From contig ONOV01000121.1 in assembly GCA_900319505.1 (NCBI GenBank), positions 1-5,366 on the forward strand: a stretch of DNA of 5,366 nucleotides, written 5' to 3'. The notes beneath the pieces were generated by a model that had not been told where the DNA came from, searched no databases, and worked only from the letters and a program-made list of their open reading frames with translations. The stretch's first letter is position 1. Each line of letters begins with the position of its first letter. The position numbers and the translations under genes were made by a program. Shown piece after piece: positions 1 to 5,366 of the stretch. The stretch comes from an uncultured Erysipelotrichaceae bacterium (GTDB taxonomy: Bacteria > Bacillota_I > Bacilli_A > Erysipelotrichales > Erysipelotrichaceae).

Positions 1-7
1 GAGTAGT

Positions 8-823
8 TCACCGGTAAAGTTCGTAAATGGAATTGTTTTCCAGCCATCTGGTTGCTTCATCAATGGCGGGAATGATGGAGAAGAACATGCAGCGGCAGCC
101 GCCGATGACGGCCTGGCGTATCATGTTCTTTTTCAGCATGATGTTTTTCACATTAATAAAATCCCTGCTGTCAAGATGCAGATCCAGATAAGAGCGCCAC
201 TGGGGACCGCCGGCGGTGGAGACACATGCCCCGCCGATATGAATCGGACGATCATCTGTTCTGTATTCGGCTAAATGCAGGGAAGTCAGACTGTCAAAGT
301 CACATCCCATCAATAAGGCATAGCCTTTCAGTTCATAGATCCGGGCTGCCGGACTTTCTTCAGCCAGCGGATAGTTCAATGACTGGTGGTTGCACAGCAG
401 TTTGGCATATCTGCCCCAGGCCGCATAGGATACCTGCGGATGGGAGGTTGTCACCACTCCTGATCTGTGGCGGAAGTTTTCAGTGATGGCACCGCGGTCG
501 CTCAGATCGCTGTTGCGGGAATCATAGGGCGGTATGGCTTCACGGATGGATTTGTACATATACGGTTCGCATTTGCTGCTCTCCCATTCACTCGGTTCAC
601 TGTTGTCTTTTGTTTCCCCGGCCATCAGGATCGTTCCGTTGCGCCCGGCTGTTTCAAGCAGAGCATCTACTACGGTTCTGGCTCCGCCGATGACAAAATC
701 AAAAGCCGACAGATCTGCATGTACTTCTATGATCTGTCCTTCCTTTACACCCAGATGTCCAAGTTCTTTTACCAACTCTTCCCTGCTTAAGGGAAGCGGC
801 ATTTCTTTTGTACGTTCTGCCAT
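8..823 (-). CDS. Aminoglycoside 3-N-acetyltransferase family protein (AAC(3)/YokD-like)
   Basis: A 271-residue protein with the layout of the antibiotic N-acetyltransferase family, which moves acetyl from acetyl-CoA to the 3-amino group of 2-deoxystreptamine aminoglycosides. Visible family blocks, in order: HADLSAF (35-41) followed by an IGGA turn and a VVDALLETAG helix (51-60); SHPQVSYAAWG (127-137); the LAEESPAARIYEL stretch (153-165); and the hallmark DSLTSLHLAEYR (177-188), whose His183 and Glu186 sit in the conserved active-site region. A C-terminal IGGCRCMFF strand and DEATRWL helix close the fold. The length matches the family's usual 260-290 residues, so it looks intact. The protein is cytosolic, with no signal peptide. 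The start at 823 is chosen because it follows a strong promoter and a G-rich site about 9 bases upstream; Met8 is a weaker alternative. It is a single-gene unit downstream of psuG. The fold is secure, but many chromosomal members lack proven resistance activity, so the substrate is open. Confidence 0.9.
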   Translation of the reverse strand: MAERTKEMPLPLSREELVKELGHLGVKEGQIIEVHADLSAFDFVIGGARTVVDALLETAGRNGTILMAGETKDNSEPSEWESSKCEPYMYKSIREAIPPYDSRNSDLSDRGAITENFRHRSGVVTTSHPQVSYAAWGRYAKLLCNHQSLNYPLAEESPAARIYELKGYALLMGCDFDSLTSLHLAEYRTDDRPIHIGGACVSTAGGPQWRSYLDLHLDSRDFINVKNIMLKKNMIRQAVIGGCRCMFFSIIPAIDEATRWLENNSIYELYR

Positions 824-847
824 AAATCTTTACCCCGCGTCTAACTG

Positions 848-877
848 ATTATAACATTCCCCAGCCCTTCCTGACAC
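848..877 (-). promoter_or_regulatory. Extended -10 sigma-A-type promoter for the AAC(3)-family gene
   Basis: On the minus strand the hexamer TATAAT (848-853) is a perfect -10 match and is preceded by TGT, giving the extended -10 motif TGnTATAAT. GTGTCA (872-877), 18 bases further upstream, matches the -35 consensus at four of six positions. The predicted start of transcription is near 840-842, giving a leader of only about 17-19 bases that carries GGGG nine bases before the ATG. The site lies just after the psuG terminator, so the acetyltransferase gene is probably expressed on its own. This is inferred from sequence only. Confidence 0.75.
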
Positions 878-904
878 CCGGCTTCTCTTTCCCCGGAATA
901 AGTC

Positions 905-933
905 AAAAAAACCCGCTGCAGCAGGGCAGCGGG
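905..933 (-). terminator. Intrinsic terminator after psuG
   Basis: Read on the minus strand, CCCGCTGC and GCAGCGGG form a perfect 8-bp GC-rich stem (926-933 with 912-919) around a 6-base loop (920-925), followed directly by seven T residues (905-911). It begins 12 bases past the psuG stop codon. This is a textbook Rho-independent terminator closing the psuK-psuG operon and separating it from the acetyltransferase gene. Confidence 0.93.
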
Positions 934-944
934 AGAACATCAGC

Positions 945-1859
945 TTAGAGCTTGCTGTAGGCTTTGGCGATTTCAGAACCGACCGCAGCGTTATTGAAGA
1001 CAAGATGAATGTTGGCATTAAGGGAATTGCCGCCGGTGATCTCTGCCACTTTGGCAAGCAGGAACGGTGTGCACTCTTTGCCATGAATGCCCTTTTCATC
1101 CATTTCCTTGATGGCATCCGCAATGACCTTGTCAATCACGGCATTGTCCATCGCATATTCTTCCGGAATCGGATTGGTGATGAGAATACCGCCGGTCAGG
1201 CCCAGGTCTCTCTTTGCCTTTACGATGCGGGCAGCATCCTCAGGATCTTTGACAGCATAGTCGACCTTCAGGCCGTCGCTGTTCTTACGGCAGTAGAAAG
1301 CCGGCAGGTCTTCGGTCTGATAGCCTAATACCGGTACACCTTTTGTCTCCAGTACTTCCATGGTCAGACGCAGATCAAGAATGGCCTTGGCACCGGCACA
1401 GATCACAGTGACATTTGTATTCTGCAGCTCTTCCAGGTCAGCGGAGATATCGAATGTTTCCTGTGCACCTCTATGCACACCGCCGATACCGCCGGTCACA
1501 AAGAATTCAACGCCGGCCTTAGAAGCCAGGATCATCGTTGTGGCGACTGTTGTAGCACCCCAGCTCTTTTCCGCCATGACAATCGGCAGATCACGTCTGG
1601 ATACTTTGGGAATGGAATGGCCTCTCTTGCCCATTTCTTCGATTTCTTCTTTATTCAGACCGACAACACCGACACCGTCCACAATACCTACAGTAGCCGG
1701 TACACAGCCATGATCTCTGATAATCTGTTCTACTTTGTTGGCTGTCTCTACGTTCTGCGGATAAGGCATGCCATGGGAAATAATCGTGCTTTCCAGGGCA
1801 ATAACAGGTCTGCCCTCATCTAATGCTTTCTGTACTTCCGGATTGACTCTGATACTCAT
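945..1859 (-). CDS. psuG: Pseudouridine-5'-phosphate glycosidase
   Basis: A 304-residue enzyme that cleaves the C-C glycosidic bond of pseudouridine 5'-phosphate, giving uracil and ribose 5-phosphate. The family's active-site residues are all present and in register with E. coli PsuG (Glu31, Lys93, Asp145, Lys166) at a constant offset of eight: Glu23 in ALESTIISHG, Lys85 in SIPKVSRRDLP, Asp137 in ETFDISADL (metal site), and Lys158 in ICAGAKAILDL, the lysine that forms the covalent intermediate. TGGIGGVHRGA (122-132) and GGNSLNANIHLVFNNA (277-291) are further signature stretches. The length is close to the E. coli 312 residues, so the gene looks complete and active. The start is fixed by ATGA overlap with the psuK stop and by TAAAGGAG at 1871-1878, 11 bases upstream. 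The protein is cytosolic and acts directly after PsuK, and a strong terminator follows. Confidence 0.97.
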   Translation of the reverse strand: MSIRVNPEVQKALDEGRPVIALESTIISHGMPYPQNVETANKVEQIIRDHGCVPATVGIVDGVGVVGLNKEEIEEMGKRGHSIPKVSRRDLPIVMAEKSWGATTVATTMILASKAGVEFFVTGGIGGVHRGAQETFDISADLEELQNTNVTVICAGAKAILDLRLTMEVLETKGVPVLGYQTEDLPAFYCRKNSDGLKVDYAVKDPEDAARIVKAKRDLGLTGGILITNPIPEEYAMDNAVIDKVIADAIKEMDEKGIHGKECTPFLLAKVAEITGGNSLNANIHLVFNNAAVGSEIAKAYSKL

Positions 1860-2794
1860 ACTAGTTTTTTCTCCTTTATCTTCATATTTTCTATGCTCTC
1901 TGCAATAAACAGAGGATCAAGACTTCTTCTGCGCACAGCATCGTGCTCAATATTGACTGCGGCGGCCGTCATGCCGTAGCGGATGCTCTCCATTTCACTG
2001 TGTCCGCTCAGACGGTATGACACATAGGCGCCAAGCAGCGTATCACCGCCGCCGGTCGCATTGGCTACCTGAATGGGCTTATGGGTCAGCCATACAGCGG
2101 TATCATCATAGCCGAACACGACCCCGCGGTCAGCCATGGAGATGATGATCTCCTTCACGCCCTGTTTCCGATACCAGGCAACACTTTCGGCGGCACTTGC
2201 TTCATCTTTGATGAAGATGCCGTTCATCTCATTGGCTTCGTACTGGTTGGGCTTGAAGATGGTCAGATGCGACAGATAAGGCTTTATGCGGGAAGCTTTA
2301 TTGGCACTGACCGGGTCTGCCGCAACGGCACATCCGGCATGGCCGAGAATGTAGCCGATACAGGCAAGATCCAGGTTGGCATCAATGATGATCATGTCAT
2401 CCGGATCACAGGCTGAAAGCACCCGATCCAGCATCTCATGGTCCATCTTTCTCAAGATGCGCATGTCACTCATGCCGATCTTCATATCCCGGTTGCTGTC
2501 CAGAATGGCAATGTACATGGAACTTGGCAGATCGTCTACGACTTTACTGTAGGACGTATCCATGCCGAGCTTCTCACAGTCTTCTTTCATCATGGTGCCA
2601 TAGGCATCACTGGAAAAACATGTGACAAATGATACATTCTGCTTCAGTAAAGCACAGATCTGGGCAATGTTGCGTCCCACCCCGCCGAAGGAAATACTGA
2701 TCTCGCCGGGATTGGAATCGTAATTGCGCAATGGGCTGATGCTGGAGCCGCATAAATCAACATTGGCTCCGCCGATCACAATAATTCTGCTCAT
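1856..2794 (-). CDS. psuK: PfkB-family sugar kinase, probable pseudouridine kinase
   Basis: A 312-residue ribokinase/PfkB-fold kinase. The N-terminal strand IIVIGGANVDL (4-14), the glycine-rich FGGVGRNIAQICALL (36-50, PfkB signature 1 region), IFKPNQYEANE (179-189), and ANATGGGDTLLGAYVSY (244-260) with the anion hole and catalytic base Asp251 are all visible. The family alone would allow ribose, adenosine, fructose or other substrates; the assignment to pseudouridine rests on the four-base ATGA overlap with psuG, the same kinase-then-glycosidase arrangement as E. coli psuK-psuG. It would phosphorylate pseudouridine at the 5' position using ATP, feeding PsuG in the cytosol. The start at 2794 is preceded by AGAAAGAG (2803-2810), a modest ribosome site. 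It probably has its own promoter just upstream. The short lysine-rich C-terminus (NMKIKEKKLV) overlaps the psuG ribosome-site region, consistent with coupled translation. Confidence 0.92.
   Translation of the reverse strand: MSRIIVIGGANVDLCGSSISPLRNYDSNPGEISISFGGVGRNIAQICALLKQNVSFVTCFSSDAYGTMMKEDCEKLGMDTSYSKVVDDLPSSMYIAILDSNRDMKIGMSDMRILRKMDHEMLDRVLSACDPDDMIIIDANLDLACIGYILGHAGCAVAADPVSANKASRIKPYLSHLTIFKPNQYEANEMNGIFIKDEASAAESVAWYRKQGVKEIIISMADRGVVFGYDDTAVWLTHKPIQVANATGGGDTLLGAYVSYRLSGHSEMESIRYGMTAAAVNIEHDAVRRRSLDPLFIAESIENMKIKEKKLV
1871..1878 (-). promoter_or_regulatory. Ribosome binding site of psuG inside psuK
   Basis: TAAAGGAG on the minus strand is a near-ideal Shine-Dalgarno sequence lying within the last codons of psuK, 11 bases before the psuG ATG. 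With the ATGA overlap it fixes the psuG start and suggests coupled but independently efficient translation of the glycosidase. Confidence 0.8.
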
Positions 2795-2825
2795 GAAAAT
2801 GACTCTTTCTTTTTCTTCTGCCTGT

Positions 2826-2854
2826 ATTCTGCCACGCCCCGCAACCGCTTACAA
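2826..2854 (-). promoter_or_regulatory. Candidate promoter for psuK-psuG
   Basis: On the minus strand TTGTAA (2849-2854, four of six -35 positions) lies 17 bases from CAGAAT (2826-2831, four of six -10 positions), which is preceded by TGG, giving the TGn of an extended -10. The predicted leader is about 25 bases. Its place right after the patatin terminator and before psuK supports an independent operon. The hexamers are imperfect, so the call is moderate. No clear operator palindrome is visible. Confidence 0.45.
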
Positions 2855-2883
2855 GAAAGAATTGAGAGTTAAGGACAGAGATG

Positions 2884-2912
2884 AAAAATCAGTCCCTGTT
2901 CAGGAACTGATT
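2884..2912 (-). terminator. Probable intrinsic terminator overlapping the patatin stop codon
   Basis: On the minus strand AATCAGTTCC (2903-2912) pairs over ten positions, including one G-T pair, with GGGACTGATT (2887-2896) around a 6-base loop; TTTTT follows (2884-2888, contiguous with the last Ts of the stem). The hairpin covers the final patatin codons and its TGA at 2889-2891. The stem is half AT, so it is weaker than the psuG terminator, and some readthrough into psuK is possible. Confidence 0.6.
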
Positions 2913-3743
2913 CAGTTCAGAAATATGTTCTTTCATGGTCTGCCGGCCGATCTGATACACTTCATCCATACGTTCAGTGTCATGCTCTGTTCTGCCGATC
3001 TTAAGTTCATGCGGCGGGGCAATGACAAAGAGCTTTCCTTCTTTTTCTCTTTGATCAATGTAATCGAGCTCCCGGTTATAGATAATATGTCTTTCCTTCA
3101 GATCTTTGACAATGGCCGGATACTGCTTCAAAAGCCTGGCAAGAATCTTCATGCCGCTCTGCGCGCCTTTGCGATAGCCTCTTGGCTGGGTCAGTACGAC
3201 AGCATTTCTTGTATAGCCGATGCTTTCAAAGAATTTTACCGGAATGGAATCGGAAATACCGCCATCCAGTAAAGATCTGCCCATCAGTCTGACGGGTCTT
3301 GATACAACAGGCATGGATGCGGAAGCCCGCATCCATTCATATGCCTCATCATCCAGGTGATCCAGTTCATGATAGACTGCCTTTCCAGTCGCTGTATCGG
3401 TTGCGGTCACATAGAAATGCATGGGATCACTGTTGTAGGTTTTTACATCCATGATATCCAGTTCGTCAGGCAGTTTATGATAGCAGAAGTCCGCCCCATA
3501 GAGATCGCCTGTTGTCAGCCAGGAATACCAGGAACAGTATTTCTTTTCATGTGCAAAGCGTTTGTTGTAGCGTAAGACCCGGCCGATCTGATGTGATTTG
3601 TAGTTGCAGCCAAAGGCGGCGCCGGCCGATACACCGATACAGCCGTCATACCTCACACCCTGCTCCATCATCTCATCAATCACCCCGGCGGTAAACAGGC
3701 CGCGCATGGCGCCGCCTTCCAGGATCAGTCCTTTTCTTTCCAT
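2889..3743 (-). CDS. Patatin-like phospholipase, YjjU type
   Basis: A 284-residue patatin-fold acyl hydrolase, a family that releases fatty acids from membrane or storage lipids with a Ser-Asp dyad. Seen in order: the oxyanion-hole loop LEGGAMRG (8-15), the nucleophile elbow GVSAG (37-41) with Ser39, and the aspartate motif DGGISDSIPV (160-169) with Asp160. The middle region (RYNKRFA, TGDLYGADF, KLPDELD, FYVTATDTATGKAVY) matches the YjjU-like subgroup closely in style and spacing. About 85 C-terminal residues form a charged helical region. No signal peptide or membrane segment is visible, so it is probably cytosolic or peripheral. The start is supported by AGAAGGGTG (3748-3756), embedded in the end of the preceding gene, which stops only 3 bases away, implying co-expression. 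All catalytic residues are present. The true lipid substrate is unknown. Confidence 0.93.
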   Translation of the reverse strand: MERKGLILEGGAMRGLFTAGVIDEMMEQGVRYDGCIGVSAGAAFGCNYKSHQIGRVLRYNKRFAHEKKYCSWYSWLTTGDLYGADFCYHKLPDELDIMDVKTYNSDPMHFYVTATDTATGKAVYHELDHLDDEAYEWMRASASMPVVSRPVRLMGRSLLDGGISDSIPVKFFESIGYTRNAVVLTQPRGYRKGAQSGMKILARLLKQYPAIVKDLKERHIIYNRELDYIDQREKEGKLFVIAPPHELKIGRTEHDTERMDEVYQIGRQTMKEHISELNQFLNRD

Positions 3744-3746
3744 TCT

Positions 3747-4901
3747 TCACCCTTCTAATGACACGGATATGACTCTTAACGTATCATCTGTTTCATAGTG
3801 GATTGTAACGCTATTATAACGCGCCGCAAGAATAGTGCGCATGTAGCCGCCGGTATTGAAAAGATCGTCTGCCGCCGCCTGATAGCCTGCATCATCGCTG
3901 TATTGAAAAGCGATGTCAGCTGTTCGCCCGGCATCAATCTGGGCAATAAACCAGTTATACAGCGTCAGTCTGTCGTAGCTGGTAAAGTAACAGCCATTGC
4001 GGACATAGTATTCCAGTGACCAGTCGCTGCAGGCAGGATAGCTGAAGACATCGGGAATGGTGTTTTCGTTACTGCCGGCTGAATGAGTGATGGTATGGGT
4101 CAGCAGTAACAGATCATCCGGGACGCAGAGATAGTTATAGTTGATATGGGAGACGTCAGTTTCATTCAGATACACCGGATCACCCCAGGTCGGATCCACC
4201 CAGGTATAGATGCCCTCAATCTGCACCAGATCCCAGGCATGGGCCGCATGATTGGCAGTGCCTTCTACAACCGCACAGGGAATACCCGAAAGATCACACA
4301 GCAGCTTGAATGCCCGGGCATAGCCGGAGCATACACTCTGATGATCCAGAAAAACACTGCGTACATCCTGATCATGTTCTTCAGAGCCATACACCGTATT
4401 TTCAATGATCCACTCATAGTAGTATTTCACTCTGCTGTAGGTATCACTTTCCACAGGCACACTGTCTACAACGGCCTGGGCTGCATTTCTGATTTCAGCT
4501 TCCTGGCTGCGGTAATCCCCGCCTTCACTGTAATCAATGGCTGTGATGGTATCCCCATCGCTGCAGCCGGTCCAGGTATAGGTCTGTCCATAGAACACCA
4601 GCGGATTATCCAGGGTAAAAGCCTGATAGGCAACCGTAAAATCATCTGCTTTCACCGCGCCAAGATCCACATGGCCTGCGTAGCTGTCTTTAGCCCGCAT
4701 GAGGGTTTCATAGATATTTTTCTGTGCTTCACTCAGCTGATCGTAGTAAAAGGTACTGGTTTCTTTTTCATGGACCGGGTAAGGGGACGGGGTTGGTGAA
4801 ACGGCCTGCTGTACCTGTTTCAGGGCATCATCAAACCCGAATGTACATCCGCTGCACAGTAAAGCTGTACAGAGGATGGCAGTCACTGTTCTTCTCTGCA
4901 T
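3747..4901 (-). CDS. Secreted transglutaminase-like domain protein, probable lipoprotein
   Basis: A 384-residue exported protein. MQRR plus a hydrophobic stretch ending LLCSGC (14-19) forms a lipoprotein-type signal with Cys19 as the likely lipid-anchored residue; Cys at the -3 position departs from the usual lipobox, so anchoring is probable rather than certain. A Pro/Ser/Thr tether (SPTPSPYP, 35-42) follows. The transglutaminase-like core spans about residues 155-245, with the papain-like triad Cys191 (SVCSGYARAF), His221 (HAAHAWDLV) and Asp236 (TWVDPTWGDP). These domains act as cysteine peptidases, crosslinkers or peptidoglycan-linked enzymes; which applies here is unknown. Residues 250-384 form a C-terminal region I cannot assign. 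The mature part has unusually many cysteines for a surface protein. The start lies 2 bases past the upstream gene, with only a poorly spaced AGGA, so translation may depend on ribosomes finishing that gene. Confidence 0.88.
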   Translation of the reverse strand: MQRRTVTAILCTALLCSGCTFGFDDALKQVQQAVSPTPSPYPVHEKETSTFYYDQLSEAQKNIYETLMRAKDSYAGHVDLGAVKADDFTVAYQAFTLDNPLVFYGQTYTWTGCSDGDTITAIDYSEGGDYRSQEAEIRNAAQAVVDSVPVESDTYSRVKYYYEWIIENTVYGSEEHDQDVRSVFLDHQSVCSGYARAFKLLCDLSGIPCAVVEGTANHAAHAWDLVQIEGIYTWVDPTWGDPVYLNETDVSHINYNYLCVPDDLLLLTHTITHSAGSNENTIPDVFSYPACSDWSLEYYVRNGCYFTSYDRLTLYNWFIAQIDAGRTADIAFQYSDDAGYQAAADDLFNTGGYMRTILAARYNSVTIHYETDDTLRVISVSLEG

Positions 4902-4903
4902 TC

Positions 4904-5359
4904 CTATAAGCTCATGAAGCGCGCAAAGGATTCATGACTGCCCCTGGCATTCACTTCAATACGCCAGGTATGATCTTCCACAAGCAGCCGCAAAGTGAAG
5001 TGAATGCCATCTTCCAATTGTTCCACAAGCGCTTCATCCACTTCACACCCGGCCATATGTTCCAGATCATAGCTGACATCTTCATCCTTTACTTTTCTAT
5101 CTTCTACCTTGCGGTATGGCTTCATATCCGCATCAAACAGTTCATAGCCTTCCTCATAAAGAGACAGTGAACTGACATCATCAAAGACCATCCGGAAGTC
5201 ATTGGTGCGTTTGGTCACAATATCGCGATTAGCAGGATGTTCCGCTTTGATGTAAACCTGATCCAGCACCAGCGTGAACTGGCGCGACATCAAAGAAGCA
5301 CTCTGCAGCACTGCATCATGCATATCGTAATAATTCAAACCGTTAACTGTTGCATACAT
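4904..5359 (-). CDS. Hypothetical protein, 151 residues
   Basis: I do not recognise this protein. It is acidic, with no signal peptide or membrane segment, and appears to be a small mostly beta-strand cytosolic protein: alternating strands can be seen at QFTLVLDQVYIKA (27-39), DFRMVFDDVSSLSLY (54-68) and IHFTLRLLVEDHTWRIEVNA (119-138), separated by a charged linker (KVEDRKVKDEDVS, 84-96). The YDMHDAVLQSASL segment near the N-terminus resembles in style the HDxxL openings of several small uncharacterised or immunity-like families, but this is only a resemblance. It ends with TAG 2 bases before the transglutaminase gene, so the two are almost certainly co-transcribed. The start at 5359 leaves only seven upstream bases in the window (GTAAAGT on the minus strand), so the ribosome site and a possible further upstream start cannot be fully judged. 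Confidence 0.75.
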   Translation of the reverse strand: MYATVNGLNYYDMHDAVLQSASLMSRQFTLVLDQVYIKAEHPANRDIVTKRTNDFRMVFDDVSSLSLYEEGYELFDADMKPYRKVEDRKVKDEDVSYDLEHMAGCEVDEALVEQLEDGIHFTLRLLVEDHTWRIEVNARGSHESFARFMSL

Positions 5360-5366
5360 ACTTTAC

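Noticed and set aside
8..823. Phe176 in the GCDFDSLTSLH stretch as a lost catalytic histidine
   Set aside because: Some family members have His here (GHD-type) but active AAC(3)-II-type enzymes do not, so this position is variable; the conserved His183 is present.
8..944. AAC(3)-family gene as part of a mobile resistance cassette
   Set aside because: No inverted repeats, transposase, integrase or attC-like site is visible, and base composition looks like that of its neighbours.
830..1135. Open frame of 101 codons on the minus strand overlapping the psuG end
   Set aside because: It is an out-of-frame reading of conserved psuG sequence that continues through the terminator hairpin; composition is low-complexity Arg/Ser/Pro.
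2724..3272. Open frame of 182 codons on the plus strand across the patatin end and psuK start
   Set aside because: It runs antisense through two well-supported genes, the terminator and the promoter region, and shows no recognisable domain.
2889..3743. Patatin as the effector of a CBASS-type antiphage system (CapV-like)
   Set aside because: No cyclic nucleotide synthase, ubiquitin-like accessory genes or sensor lie beside it here, and its middle region fits the YjjU housekeeping subgroup.
4146..4799. Open frame of 217 codons on the plus strand, antisense to the transglutaminase gene
   Set aside because: It lies wholly inside a gene with an intact catalytic triad on the other strand, its translation shows no family motifs, and it has no clear ribosome site or neighbours in that direction.

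Overview
All six genes in this window lie on the minus strand, so transcription runs from high to low coordinates. Coding density is high and the only gaps are two short intergenic spaces of about 120 and 95 bases. Compact cassettes, GGAG-type ribosome sites, sigma-A-like promoters, simple hairpin-plus-T terminators, a lipoprotein signal and roughly 50% GC suggest a Bacillota (Firmicutes) chromosome. A gut-type anaerobe, perhaps Erysipelotrichia-like, is my guess from general protein style; no marker gene in the window proves it. No mobile element, RNA gene or CRISPR array is visible.

In transcription order the window holds three units. Unit A (5359 to 2889) is a tight three-gene cluster with gaps of 2 and 3 bases: an unrecognised 151-residue protein, a secreted and probably lipid-anchored transglutaminase-like protein, and a YjjU-type patatin-like phospholipase. 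It ends at a hairpin terminator that overlaps the patatin stop codon. Its promoter is outside the window.

Unit B (2794 to 945) is a pseudouridine catabolism operon. A PfkB-family kinase, psuK, overlaps psuG (pseudouridine-5'-phosphate glycosidase) by an ATGA. Together they turn pseudouridine, released by RNA turnover, into uracil and ribose 5-phosphate. A plausible promoter lies between the Unit A terminator and psuK, and a very clear intrinsic terminator follows psuG. No pseudouridine transporter is in view.

Unit C (823 to 8) is a single gene of the aminoglycoside 3-N-acetyltransferase family with its own extended -10 promoter containing a perfect TATAAT. Whether it acts on an antibiotic or another amine cannot be told from sequence.

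The best-supported gene identities are psuG, psuK, the patatin and the AAC(3)-family gene. The least explained part is Unit A, where an uncharacterised protein, a surface transglutaminase fold and a cytosolic lipase appear to be made together. I did not find convincing evidence for a new defence or mobile system.
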